Origin: an uncultured Isoptericola sp.
Lineage (GTDB): Bacteria > Actinomycetota > Actinomycetes > Actinomycetales > Cellulomonadaceae
Assembly (NCBI GenBank): GCA_947497265.1
Contig: CANMFP010000004.1
Span: 240,643 to 304,642 of the forward strand
DNA length: 64,000 nt
Direction of reading: 5' to 3'
In this document: positions 54,488 to 63,864 of the stretch, piece by piece
Layout of the letters: each line of letters opens with the position of its first letter
How positions within the stretch are numbered: position 1 is the stretch's first letter
Translations under genes and position numbers: made by a program
Notes under the pieces: generated by a model
Databases searched by the model: none
What the model was told of the DNA's origin: nothing
Seen by the model: only the letters and a program-made list of their open reading frames with translations

Positions 54488-56551
54488 CTACGTGTCCGCG
54501 GACCGGGTGCGCACGAGCCGGGCGGACGTGGACCGTGCGAGCGCTGCGACGAGCAACCAGCCGAGCACCGCACCCGCGGTCGCGATGCCCACGTACCACG
54601 CCGTCACGTCGGACCGCAGCGCGTCCGCCGTCCCCGGCGCGCCCGCCAGCGACGCGGCGCGGTCGACCGACCACAGCACCGCGAGCACCGCGAGCCCGAG
54701 CTCGACGACGAGGAGGCTCCGGGCCGCCCGCCAGAACCGCCACCCGCAGATGTGCCGGACGTAGATCTCCTGCGCGCGACGGCGGGCGTGGATCATCACG
54801 ACCCCGACCGCGGTCGCCGCGACGACGCCGAGCACGCCCACGAACGCGACGACCGAGGTGCGCAGGTCGACGGCGACCTGCCGGGTCTGCTTGGCCGCCG
54901 CGGCCCCCGCCGGCAGCACACCGGCCACCTGGTCCCGGAGGTCCGCCGAGCCGGCGCGCTCGAGCGCGTCGTCCTGGTCCAGGAACAGCACCTCGCCGCC
55001 GGCCGTCATGTCACCGTAGGTCGAGTCCGACAGGGCCTCGAGCCCGGCCGGCAGGACGAGGAGCGCCGCGTCGTAGGCCCACGGGGACACGTTCGGGTTC
55101 CACCGGTCCCCGTAGGTGAAGAAGTCCTGGTCCGGGGCCAGCTCGCCCTCGGCGTGGCCCGGCGCCTCGGTACCCGCCATGCCGGCCCGGCCCGCCAACC
55201 ACGCGGCGGTGCCGCTGCGCACGTCGTCGCCGCACCCGGGCGCCAGGAGCAGCGTCGGCTCACCACCGACGTCGCTCGCGCCGAGGCGGACGCCGCCGGC
55301 GGCCAGCACCTCGTGCTCGTCCAGGTAGCTCGGCGAGACGGCGAGCACCGGGCACGAGACGTCCGGGGCGAGGAACGGTCCCCGCGGGTCGCCGGGGACC
55401 ATCTCGGTCGAGACGTCGGCGACGACGATCGCCGCGCCGTCGTCGACCGCCTCCCGCGCCATCGCCCCGACGCGGGAGAAGAGCTCCGGGTCGGCCTGCA
55501 TGTCCGCCGTCCCGCTGATGAGCACGGAGGACGTGTCGGCCGCGTCCGCCCAGGCCTCGCGGGCTGCCGCCCGCTCCTCCACCACGAGGTACGCCTGGAC
55601 GCCGGCGAACCCGACCACCGCCACGAGGACCACGGCGGGGACCCGCACCAGGTACATGGCCGCCATCGCCAGCCGGGACGGGAACTCGCCCTTGACCGCC
55701 GGCAAGATCGCCGACCGGGACAGCAGCGCGAGCGCCAGGGCATGGGTGACGAGGGCGACGGCGAGCAGCGCACCGACGCTCACCGCGGCGACCACGACGA
55801 ACGCCCCGAACCGGGCGAAGCCGTTGTAGAGCCCCAGGCCGGCCACGGCGGCGACCGCGACGAGCCCGAGGGCCACACCCGCGCTGGCCGACACCTCACG
55901 CACGTCACGGAGCAGGATCTGACTGTACGACCGCCCCTGGAGACGCTGGACACCGTAGGCGGGGGCTCCCATGACCACGCCCGCGCCGACGAGGACGACG
56001 ACGGCCAGCAGGGTCACCAGGGCCGCTCGGCCGAGTGGCCCGCCCGCGGTGTGCAGCGGCAGGTCCACGAGCCCCGGCACGGGCGCCACCACGCCCCCCA
56101 TGCCGAGCTCCGACAGGGCTCCCAGCAACGCCTGCGCGTCCTCGCGCTCCCCCCACACCAGGTAGTACCCCCGCGGGTCGAGGTCGCCCACCTCCTCGTA
56201 CGGGTGGAACCGGACGTCGGTGTACCGGCTGAACCCGGCGTACCCGTCGGCGAGGCGTCCGGCGACGGGACCGCCGTCGCCGCCGGGAACGGCGTAGAGG
56301 TGGGCCACGCTGTCGGGCGCGCGGACGTCGTCGACGAACCGTGCGACGTCGGCGCCGGTGCTGCGTGCCGTGGCCACGACCGCTGCTCGCGCGTCGGCAG
56401 CGGTGCCGTGCGTCATCGGCTCGTCCACCCGGACCTGGTACGGGGCGTCGGTCATCTGGAACTCGTCGAACGCGTGGAAGGACGTCAGCGCGAGGAGCGT
56501 CCCCAGCGCCACGCACAGGACGTAGGCGAGCTTGACGGACCGGTGAAGCAT
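54488..56551 (-). CDS. Bacteriocin-associated integral membrane protein (lactococcin 972 partner)
   Basis: A 687-residue FtsX-like permease. Helices: N-terminal (LAYVLCVALGTLLALTSF), a block at about 180-330 (ALVTLLAVVVLVGAGVVMGA, AGVALGLVAVAAVAGLGLY, FVVVAAVSVGALLAVALVTH, VVLVAVVGFAGVQAYLVV) and a C-terminal trio (VAFVGVLGVVAATAVGVVMI, SLLVVELGLAVLAVLW, VGIATAGAVLGWLLVAALA). Large extracytoplasmic loops lie between them, including RGYYLVWGERED and the FTYGDRWNPN region. This matches the 7TM 'bacteriocin-associated integral membrane' (DUF1430/TIGR01654) proteins found with lactococcin 972. It lies between the precursor and ATPase genes. Confidence 0.85.
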   Translation of the reverse strand: MLHRSVKLAYVLCVALGTLLALTSFHAFDEFQMTDAPYQVRVDEPMTHGTAADARAAVVATARSTGADVARFVDDVRAPDSVAHLYAVPGGDGGPVAGRLADGYAGFSRYTDVRFHPYEEVGDLDPRGYYLVWGEREDAQALLGALSELGMGGVVAPVPGLVDLPLHTAGGPLGRAALVTLLAVVVLVGAGVVMGAPAYGVQRLQGRSYSQILLRDVREVSASAGVALGLVAVAAVAGLGLYNGFARFGAFVVVAAVSVGALLAVALVTHALALALLSRSAILPAVKGEFPSRLAMAAMYLVRVPAVVLVAVVGFAGVQAYLVVEERAAAREAWADAADTSSVLISGTADMQADPELFSRVGAMAREAVDDGAAIVVADVSTEMVPGDPRGPFLAPDVSCPVLAVSPSYLDEHEVLAAGGVRLGASDVGGEPTLLLAPGCGDDVRSGTAAWLAGRAGMAGTEAPGHAEGELAPDQDFFTYGDRWNPNVSPWAYDAALLVLPAGLEALSDSTYGDMTAGGEVLFLDQDDALERAGSADLRDQVAGVLPAGAAAAKQTRQVAVDLRTSVVAFVGVLGVVAATAVGVVMIHARRRAQEIYVRHICGWRFWRAARSLLVVELGLAVLAVLWSVDRAASLAGAPGTADALRSDVTAWYVGIATAGAVLGWLLVAALARSTSARLVRTRSADT

Positions 56552-56639
56552 CGAGGGCGGTGTCCTTGGTGTTGTCGGGTGCTGGTGCGGCGAGCACGTG
56601 GGGCCGGGCGTCTGCGGCCCGGCCCCACGCGTCAGCCGA

Positions 56640-56936
56640 CTAGCACGAGGTGCGCCAGTAGGCCTTGTCGACCGCGTACCAGCGGGACGGCGCGCTCGTC
56701 GTCGCCCAGTACCCGGCCGACCTGTTCTCCCGGTCCGTGTACGTCCCCACCGACGTCGCCCCGTGGCAGGTCGACCCGTGGTAGTAGTTCGACCACACGG
56801 TGCTGCTGTTCACGCCGTGGTTCCAGGTGCCTCCGCCGACGTAGTCGACCGCGGCGTGGGCAGCGGTCGCACCGCCGGCCACGAGGGCCGCGATCACGGC
56901 GCTGGTCGCGACGGGCTTGCGGATCTTCTCGAACAT
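56640..56936 (-). CDS. Lactococcin 972 family bacteriocin precursor
   Basis: A 98-residue precursor. ATG 56936 has AAGGAG 9 nt upstream. Sec signal: MFEKIRKPVATSAVIAALVA, then GGATAAHA with cleavage near residue 28. The mature part has DYVGGGTWNHGVNSSTVWSNYYHG, split here as GGGTWNHGV and VWSNYYHGS, the family signature, then HGATSVGT and a C-terminal SAGYWATTSAP. Lactococcin 972 is an unmodified secreted dimer that blocks septum synthesis by binding lipid II in Lactococcus. Two cysteines (STCHG and the C-terminal RTSC) are not typical of the founder and may form a disulfide. Confidence 0.88.
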   Translation of the reverse strand: MFEKIRKPVATSAVIAALVAGGATAAHAAVDYVGGGTWNHGVNSSTVWSNYYHGSTCHGATSVGTYTDRENRSAGYWATTSAPSRWYAVDKAYWRTSC

Positions 56937-56956
56937 GTCTGCTCTCCTTGCGTCGG

Positions 56957-56962
56957 AGCATA
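56957..56962 (-). promoter_or_regulatory. -10 element for the bacteriocin operon
   Basis: TATGCT on the minus strand, about 20 bases before the ATG, leaving a short leader with the AAGGAG site. Confidence 0.45.
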
Positions 56963-56967
56963 GTGAT

Positions 56968-57001
56968 GCTGGACAGGTTGCGGCGCCACAACGTGTCCAG
57001 C
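56968..57001. promoter_or_regulatory. Inverted repeat (operator candidate) upstream of the bacteriocin gene
   Basis: GCTGGACAGGTTG at 56968 and its near-complement CAACGTGTCCAGC at 56989-57001 (12 of 13 match) are separated by 8 bases. The repeat covers the -20 to -50 region of the bacteriocin promoter. Confidence 0.5.
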
Positions 57002-57143
57002 GTGCACGCGCCGACGAGGGACGGACATCGCTGCCTACGGGTTCTCTTCGATCCGTCTGTGTGGTATCGACCGAAGCCTGAACCGGCCGGTGGGCGCCCG
57101 TGCCCTGGTGAGACAGCACCTGTTCTCGTGCCTATCCTGTGGG

Positions 57144-57788
57144 ATGCCTCGCTCCGGACCTGTTCGCGACGTGGCAGCGCCCCCCGCCTCCGAGACGCCC
57201 GAGTCCCGGTGGTCGCGGCGGTTCGCGTGGCCGGTGCTCGTCGCCGCGCTGGCCTCGGTCCCCGCGGTGTGGCTGACGCTCCTCGAGGAGCCCTACCAGT
57301 CCGTCGGCACCGTCGCGAGCCTGCTGACCGGCGCCGTCCTGCTCGGGGAGACCGTCGTGCTGTTCGCCGTCTCCCCGGACAAGCGCGGCTGGCTGTGGCA
57401 GCACCGCTGGCTGGTGGTCGTCACGGCCGCGATCGTGATCTCGGCCGTGCTGGCGATCGGGCCAGTCCAGCTGCTGCGGCTCGTGCGCGCCGTCGGTGCG
57501 CTGCGGCTGCTGCGCGCCCGGCACATCGTCCGGGCCGGCCGGCGGCTGATGGGCCGCGCGACGCTGGACAAGCGGTGGGAGCGGGTCCTGACCGCGGCGG
57601 TGGTCGCCGTCGTCGCCGCGTTCGTCGCGGTGGTGCTGGCCGATCCCACCTCCCGCAGCCGCGTGCTCCTCGAGGGCCTGCTGGGCGGGCCCGGCTACAC
57701 CTGGGCGGTCGTCGTCGCCGGCCTGCTCCTCGCCGGCGCGGTGCTCGTGCTCGTGCGCGGCCGGGCCCGCGCCCCGGAGCGACCGTGA
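57144..57788 (+). CDS. Membrane protein with voltage-sensor-like segment
   Basis: A 214-residue protein with about six hydrophobic helices. After two N-terminal helices and HRWLVVVTAAIVISAVLAI comes LRLVRAVGALRLLRARHIVR, which places arginines every third or fourth residue as in the S4 helix of voltage-gated channels. No pore signature (T-V-G-Y-G) is found; two more helices (VVAVVAAFVAVVLAD and WAVVVAGLLLAGAVLVLV) follow. It may be a pore-less voltage-sensor-type protein or a diverged ion channel relative. ATG 57144 has TATCCT 5 nt upstream. Divergent from the bacteriocin gene; any functional link is speculation. Confidence 0.6.
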   Translation: MPRSGPVRDVAAPPASETPESRWSRRFAWPVLVAALASVPAVWLTLLEEPYQSVGTVASLLTGAVLLGETVVLFAVSPDKRGWLWQHRWLVVVTAAIVISAVLAIGPVQLLRLVRAVGALRLLRARHIVRAGRRLMGRATLDKRWERVLTAAVVAVVAAFVAVVLADPTSRSRVLLEGLLGGPGYTWAVVVAGLLLAGAVLVLVRGRARAPERP

Positions 57789-57862
57789 TCTCGTTCCGCG
57801 AACGGCCCCGGTCCTGACGGCCTGACCAGCGGGGCGGCGCTCAGGGACCTCTCAGGGTGGGC

Positions 57863-57880
57863 GTCATACCTGGGTATGAC
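57863..57880. promoter_or_regulatory. Perfect palindrome GTCATACC-TG-GGTATGAC upstream of the ABC exporter
   Basis: Two 8-bp arms at 57863-57870 and 57873-57880 are perfectly complementary with a 2-bp spacer. The site lies in the 214-bp gap before the exporter operon and has the size expected for a LuxR/NarL- or TetR-type dimer operator. Confidence 0.65.
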
Positions 57881-58002
57881 CTGGGCGCCGCCACGACCAG
57901 CCCCCGGGCCGACGACGGCTCGCCGGCCGGTCCGTAGCGTCGGTGGTGTCATCGAGCTCCCGTCCCCGGGAGCCGCCGGAGCAAGACCCGTGGAGACATC
58001 TC

Positions 58003-58821
58003 GTGGACACCACCGTGTTCGTCCCCGTCACAGACACCGACACCCCTGACACCGGCCGGCTCGCCGTCCGGGCGCGCGGTCTGACCAAGACCTACGGCTC
58101 CGGCGAGGCGCAGGTGCGCGCTCTCGACGGCGTGGACGTCGACTTCGCCGAGGGGCGGTTCACCGCGATCATGGGGCCGTCCGGCTCCGGCAAGTCCACG
58201 CTGATGCACCTGCTGGCGGGGCTGGACAGCGCGACGTCCGGGCAGGCGTTCCTCGGCAGCACGGAGACCACCGGCCTCGGCGACAAGGCGCTCACCCGCC
58301 TGCGCCGGGACCGCGTGGGCTTCGTGTTCCAGCAGTTCAACCTGCTGCCGATGTTCACGGCGCGTGACAACATCACGCTGCCGCTCGAGCTCGCCGGGGC
58401 GAAGACGGACGGCGAGTGGTTCGACACGCTCGTGCGCACGCTCGGCCTCGAGCAGCGGCTCGAGCACCGTCCGAGCGAGCTCTCGGGCGGGCAGCAGCAG
58501 CGCGTCGCCATCGCCCGCGCCCTCATCGCCCAGCCGGAGGTCGTCTTCGCCGACGAACCGACGGGCAACCTGGACTCGCGTTCCGGCGCCGAGGTGCTCA
58601 GCTTCCTGCGCCGCTCCGTGCGCGAGCTGGGCCGCACCATCATCATGGTCACGCACGACCCGGCCGCCGCCGCGTACGCCGACCGCGTCGTCCTCATCGC
58701 CGACGGCCGCATCGCGGGCGAGATCAGCGACCCCACGCCCGAGGCCGTCCTCGCCGGCCTCGACGCCCTGCGGTCCCTCGAGGGTCCCGTGGCCGACGAC
58801 GCCGCGCAGGCGGGTGCCTGA
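58003..58821 (+). CDS. ABC transporter ATP-binding protein (MacB/LolD-like)
   Basis: A 272-residue ATPase: [40 protein letters not shown] (Walker A), VGFVFQQFNLLPMFTARDNI (Q loop), ELSGGQQQRVAIARALI (signature), VVFADEPTGNLDSRSG (Walker B) and IIMVTHDPAAAAYADRV. The F-V-F-Q-Q-F-N-L-L-P stretch is typical of the MacB/LolD/BceA group, which works with FtsX-type permeases. GTG 58003 has GGAG 7 nt upstream. It overlaps the permease gene by one base (TGATG). Upstream lies the GTCATACC palindrome. Confidence 0.95.
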   Translation: MDTTVFVPVTDTDTPDTGRLAVRARGLTKTYGSGEAQVRALDGVDVDFAEGRFTAIMGPSGSGKSTLMHLLAGLDSATSGQAFLGSTETTGLGDKALTRLRRDRVGFVFQQFNLLPMFTARDNITLPLELAGAKTDGEWFDTLVRTLGLEQRLEHRPSELSGGQQQRVAIARALIAQPEVVFADEPTGNLDSRSGAEVLSFLRRSVRELGRTIIMVTHDPAAAAYADRVVLIADGRIAGEISDPTPEAVLAGLDALRSLEGPVADDAAQAGA

Positions 58822-61439
58822 TGCTGCGGATCACCCTGGCGCAGATGCGCCGCAGCTCCGGCCGGCTCGCGGCCGCCGGCATCGCGATCGTCATCGGCAC
58901 GGCGTTCGTCGCCGCGACGCTGCTGGCCAGCGGTGTCATCACGCAGACCACGTACGACTCCATCGCCGCTCGGTACGCCGACGCCGACCTGGTGATCGGC
59001 GCGACGTCGGAGGAGCCGATCACGGAGGTCGCCGCTCTCGGCGAGGTCGACGGCGTGGACGCGGTCGCCCCGATGAGCAGCTCCTACGCGGAGCTCTCCG
59101 CCGGGTCGCGGTCGGTCTTCCAGAGCGTCATCCCCACCGCGGACGACCGGCTCATGCCGATGGAGACGACGGTCGGCTCGATGCCCACGGGGGCCGACGA
59201 GGTCGCGCTCCCCGCAGCCGTCGCCGAGCGGCTCGGCCTCGAGGCCGGGGACCGGGTCAACCTCACCCGTGACGTGCTCACCGAGGACGACACCTGGGAG
59301 CAGGTGACCGAGCGACCCGTCGTCGTCGGGATCCTCGACGACCCCTACGGGGCGTACTCCGAGACCGGCGGTGCCGCCGTCGTCGACGCCGACACCTTCG
59401 CGACCTGGATCGCCGAGGAGAACGGGACCGAGGTAGGTGCCACGGAGGTCGCCGTCGCGCTCGCTCCGGGAGCCGACGTCGCAGACGTCCAGGCCGCGCT
59501 GGCCACCGCGGTGGACGGCACGACGAGCATCGGCGACGCCCGATGGGTGGTGACCACCGACGAGCGGGCCGCCGACGTGGCCGCGACCCTGACCGGCGGC
59601 CAGGACCTGATGTTCCTGATCTTCGTCCTGACGTTCGCCGCGATCGCTCTGGTCGTGGCAGGACTGGTCATCGCCAACACGTTCCAGGTGCTGGTGGCCC
59701 AGCGCGCCCGCACCCTCGCCCTGCTGCGCTGCGTGGGTGCGGACAAGGGGCAGGTCGGCCGGGGCGTGCTCACCGAGGCCGGGATCCTCGGCGCGGTCGC
59801 GTCGGTGGCCGGGGTGCTGCTCGGCATCCTGCTCGGGCAGGGTGCCCTGTGGGTCGCCCAGGCGATGGACGTCCCCGTCCCGCTGCCCGACAGCATCTCG
59901 CTGACCTGGCAGGTCGTGGTGGTCCCGGTGCTCGTCGGCACTCTCGTGACGGTGGGTGCCGCGCTCGTGCCCGCACGGGTCGCGACGCGGGTCGCTCCGC
60001 TCGCGGCGCTGCGCCCCTCGGACGCTCCGTCCGCCTCGCGCCGGGCGGGCCGCGTGCGCCTGGTGCTCTCGCTGCTGGCCGCCGTGCTCGGCTTCGCGCT
60101 GCTCGGCCTGGGCGCGGCGCTCGGGACGGTGGCGCAGGAGCCCACGTCCGGCCTCCTGGCCGGGATCGCCGGCGGCGCGCTGTCGTTCGTCGGCGTGGCG
60201 GTCGGCGCCGTCTTCTGGTTGCCGAAGGTGACGGCGCTCGCCGGGCGGGCGGTCGGGGCGTCGGGCCCGACGGCCCGGCTCGCCGCGGCGAACACCCTGC
60301 GCAACCCGCGCCGCACCGCGACGACGAGCACCGCGCTGCTGATCGGCGTGACCCTGGTGGCGATGATGTCGACGGGCGCCGCCAGCGCCCGGACCTCGCT
60401 GACCGAGGCGCTCGACGAGCAGTTCCCGGTGGACGTCGTGGTGTCCAGCACGACGTACGACGAGGACGGCTCCCCGGCCGCGCTGTCGGAGAGCCTGCGT
60501 GCCGACGTCGCGGGCACGGCCGACGTGACGGCGGTCGCCGACCTCGCCGACGTGTCGCTGAGCACCCCGGAGATCGTCGTCGCCGGTGGTGACCTGGTCC
60601 CCGCCGACGGGCAGGACGACGGCGAGCAGTGGTCCGTCGAGGTCACGGCCCTCGACCCCGCCGCGGCGCGGGAGGTGCTCAACTCTCCCGCCCAGCTCGA
60701 CGGCCTGGCGCCGGGCACCGTCCTGCTGGGCTACGACCAGGCAGAGCAGATGGGCCTCGCCGACGGCGACCGGCTGGCCCTCGCCGGTGCGGACGGCACG
60801 GCCACCTTCGACGTCATGGTCAACGAGGCGGTGCCGTTCACCAACTACCTCGCCGCCGACGACCTGCTCCAGGTGCAGGAGAGCTCGGTGATCACCGAGA
60901 TGTACGTCGCCCTCGCGGACTCGGCGGACGCCACCGCGGCCGTCGGCACGATCCAGGACGTGGTCTCGGACTCCGGCGAGGCGGCCCAGGTGACGGGCAT
61001 CGCGGTGCAGCGCGCCGAGTTCGACCAGGTGATCGACACGATGCTGGGCATCGTCCTCGGCCTGCTGGCCGTGGCCGTGGTCATCGCACTGATCGGCGTG
61101 GCGAACACCCTGTCGCTGTCGGTGATCGAGCGGCGCAAGGAGTCCGCGACCCTGCGTGCGATCGGCCTGTCGAAGGGCCAGCTGCGGGGCATGCTGGCGA
61201 TCGAGGGCCTGCTCATCGCGGGCGTCGGTGCGGTGCTCGGCATCGCGCTGGGCCTCGTGTACGGCTGGTCGGGCTCTGCGGCGGCGCTGGGGATCATGGG
61301 TGACGTCACCCTCTCGGTCCCCTGGCTCGACGTGACGCTGGTGCTGGTGATCGCCCTGGTGGCCGGCCTGGTCGCCTCGGTGGCCCCGGCCCGGACGGCG
61401 CTCAAGGCCTCCCCGGTGGAGGCGCTCGCGGCGGAGTAG
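58821..61439 (+). CDS. FtsX-like ABC transporter permease
   Basis: An 872-residue permease made of two FtsX/MacB units. First unit: N-terminal helix (AAAGIAIVIGTAFVAATLLA), an extracytoplasmic MacB-PCD domain (about 45-245) and three helices (LIFVLTFAAIALVVAGLVIA and following). Second unit from about residue 490: LRNPRRTATTSTALLIGVTL, another large periplasm-side loop and the terminal three helices ending APARTALKASPVEALAAE. Such pairs act as mechanotransducers or exporters of peptides, lipids or antibiotics. Substrate unknown; being near a NarL-type system and bacteriocin genes, drug or peptide defence is a fair guess. Confidence 0.93.
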   Translation: MLRITLAQMRRSSGRLAAAGIAIVIGTAFVAATLLASGVITQTTYDSIAARYADADLVIGATSEEPITEVAALGEVDGVDAVAPMSSSYAELSAGSRSVFQSVIPTADDRLMPMETTVGSMPTGADEVALPAAVAERLGLEAGDRVNLTRDVLTEDDTWEQVTERPVVVGILDDPYGAYSETGGAAVVDADTFATWIAEENGTEVGATEVAVALAPGADVADVQAALATAVDGTTSIGDARWVVTTDERAADVAATLTGGQDLMFLIFVLTFAAIALVVAGLVIANTFQVLVAQRARTLALLRCVGADKGQVGRGVLTEAGILGAVASVAGVLLGILLGQGALWVAQAMDVPVPLPDSISLTWQVVVVPVLVGTLVTVGAALVPARVATRVAPLAALRPSDAPSASRRAGRVRLVLSLLAAVLGFALLGLGAALGTVAQEPTSGLLAGIAGGALSFVGVAVGAVFWLPKVTALAGRAVGASGPTARLAAANTLRNPRRTATTSTALLIGVTLVAMMSTGAASARTSLTEALDEQFPVDVVVSSTTYDEDGSPAALSESLRADVAGTADVTAVADLADVSLSTPEIVVAGGDLVPADGQDDGEQWSVEVTALDPAAAREVLNSPAQLDGLAPGTVLLGYDQAEQMGLADGDRLALAGADGTATFDVMVNEAVPFTNYLAADDLLQVQESSVITEMYVALADSADATAAVGTIQDVVSDSGEAAQVTGIAVQRAEFDQVIDTMLGIVLGLLAVAVVIALIGVANTLSLSVIERRKESATLRAIGLSKGQLRGMLAIEGLLIAGVGAVLGIALGLVYGWSGSAAALGIMGDVTLSVPWLDVTLVLVIALVAGLVASVAPARTALKASPVEALAAE

Positions 61440-61445
61440 CGGACG

Positions 61446-61490
61446 ACGATGCCGGGGCCGTCCACAGCCTGTGGACGGCCCCGGCGTCGT
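61446..61490 (+). terminator. Strong hairpin after the permease gene
   Basis: A 21-bp stem (16 perfect central pairs, GCCGGGGCCGTCCACA with its complement, plus 5 with one G-T) around a 3-nt loop, 7 bases after the stop. No U-tract, as is usual for actinobacterial terminators. Confidence 0.75.
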
Positions 61491-61517
61491 GGTGCCCGAC
61501 GGCGGCACGCTGGTCCC

Positions 61518-63864
61518 ATGTCCGTCCGGCTCACGCTGCACCCCGGCGAGGACGTCGAGCTGCCTGACGGCGCCCGGCTCGGCGACCTGCGCGCTCCCCT
61601 GGCCCGGCTCGTCCGCCGCCCCGAGCTGTGGCACGCCCCGCTGATGGCCGACGGCACGCCGGTGGGCGACGACGCCGTCGTCGGGCACCGCCCGCTGCTG
61701 CCCGGCGCGACCCTGCGCGTCGCGGCCACGGGACCGGCACCACCGTCCGCTCCCGACGTCGCGGCGCTGCGCAGCCCATGGCTCGTCACGCCGACGACAG
61801 GCCCGGAAGCCGGCGAGACCATCCCGCTCACGACCAGGCGTCCCGTCGTCGTCGGCCGGGGCGCGCGGACCGTGACCGTGCGCGCCGACGCCCGCGCCAG
61901 GGTCCGTGCCGCCCGGCGCCGGCCGCGCGGTGCACGCCTCCGGGCAGGCTCCCCGCCCGCCGCGCTGCTGCGCACGGACGGCGGCCGCGAGCGCCGCCGA
62001 CGGCTCGGCGGTCTGCCGCGCCGCTGGCGTCCCGGCACCCTCCTCGAGGTCGCCGGCACCCGGTACGAGCTGCTCCGCTCCGGCGAGGTCTCCGGCTGGC
62101 TCGCCCCGGCAGCGCCGGAGCGCTCCACCACGCTGCCCGTCAACCCGGCGATGCTGCTCACCGGGCTGGTCCCCGTCCTCGGCTCGATCACCTTGGCGGT
62201 GATGCTCCGCCAGCCGCTGTACGCGCTGTTCTCGCTGGTCGCCGTCGTCGCTCTGGCCCCCCAGGTGGTGGCCGCCGTCCGGCGGCGGCGCGCGCAGGAC
62301 CAGCTCCCGCCGCCCGGCACGGCCCCCGCCGGCACCGCCCCGGGTCGCACGGCCGCGCGGGTGGTGGCCTGCCACCAGGCCTCTGACGTCGCGTGGCGCC
62401 GTGCCCTCGACACCCTGGCCGCGCGGGCGCGCAGCGGCGCCCACCAGGACCCCGCACCGGCCGGCCGCACACCCGCCGACCTGCTGCCCGACGGCGCGCT
62501 GGCGGTGCGCGGCCCGACCGACGCCGCCCGCGCCGTCGCCCGCGCCGTCGTCGTCGACCTCGCCGCGGCCGGAATCGCCGTCCAGGTGACCGGCCAGGGG
62601 CACGGTGCCTGGTCCTGGTGCCGCTGGCTCAGCGACGACCGCCCCGCAGGCGGCGCCGGGGAGGAGGGCGCGGCCGCCCGCCTGCTCGTGGTGGACACCC
62701 CGGACGAGGATGCTCTCCGCGTCGCGGACGAGGCGGTGCGCCGGGGAGACCTCGTCGTGCTGTGCCTGCCGAGCGAGCCGGGCGGCCGCGAGGTCCCCGC
62801 ACCCTCCTGGTGCCGGGCGTCGCTCCGGCTGTCCCCGGACGGACGGGTCCATCGGACGGCACCGGACGGCACCGACACCGCCGGTCCGGGCGTCGGGGTC
62901 ACCACGGCCTGGGCCGAGCGCACGGCCCGCCGCCTGGCGGGCCTGCACGGTCTGCGTCGCACGCCGGCCGACCTCGACGCCGCTGCGCGTGCCGCGACGG
63001 CCGTGCTGCCGACGTCGGACCCCGGAGCTGCCGACGTGATCGACCCCGGCCTGCCCGGCGTCGTGCCGCTGGCCGACCTGCTCGACGGTGTGGACCCCGC
63101 CCGGCGCTGGGCCGACGCCGCCGGGTGGCAGGTGCCCCTCGGCGTCGACGCCACCGGCACCCCGGTCACGCTCGACCTCGTCGCCGACGGCCCCCACCTG
63201 CTCGTCGCCGGGACGACGGGCTCCGGGAAGTCCGAGCTGCTGCAGTCGCTCGTCCTCGGGCTGGCACTGAGCCGATCCCCCGCCGACCTCGCACTGGCAC
63301 TGGTGGACTTCAAGGGCGGCGCCTCGTTCGGTCGCTGCGCCGACCTGCCCCACGTCGTCGGGCAGGTCACCGACCTGGAACCCGGGCTGGCCGGCCGGGC
63401 ACTCGCCGGGCTGCGCGCCGAGCTGCACCGCCGGGAGCGGGTCCTGGCCGAGCGTCGGGCGGCCTCGCTCGACGACGCCCCGCCCGGCACCCTGCCCCGG
63501 CTCGTGGTGGTCATCGACGAGTTCCGCGCCCTCGCCGACGACCTGCCGGACTTCCTGCCGGGGTTGCTCCGCATCGCCGCCCAGGGCCGGTCGTTGGGGG
63601 TCCACCTCGTGCTCGCCACGCAGCGTCCCTCGGGAGCGGTCAGCACCGACGTGCGCGCGAACGTCTCGGCACGCGTCGCGCTGCGGGTCGTGGACGCCGC
63701 CGACTCCCACGACGTCGTCGACCACGCCGCGGCCGCCCGCATCCCCGTCGGTGTCCCGGGACGTGCGGTGCTCCGCGTGGGCGCCGCCCCGCCGGTCGCC
63801 CTGCAGTGCGCGCACGCGGGCACCCTGCCCGCCGACGGCGGCCCGGACGTGCGCCGGGCGCCCA
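61518..63864 (+). CDS. FHA/FtsK-SpoIIIE (EccC-like) ATPase, 3' truncated by contig end
   Basis: About 782 true residues remain. The N-terminus is beta-rich (VRLTLHPGEDVELPDGARLG, LPGATLRVAATGP), followed by an FHA-like stretch (about 95-200, RRPVVVGRGARTVTV) and two membrane helices (about 215-260, GLVPVLGSITLAVML and ALFSLVAVVALAPQVVAAV). The FtsK/SpoIIIE motor (from about 530) has LLVAGTTGSGKSELLQSLVL (Walker A), ALVDFKGGASFG, LVVVIDEFRALADD (Walker B) and VHLVLATQRPSG. This order is that of EccC-type ATPases of type VII secretion or their solitary relatives. The open frame runs on to 63887, but the last codons (K-I-G-R-A-H-V) are adapter sequence. Confidence 0.85.
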
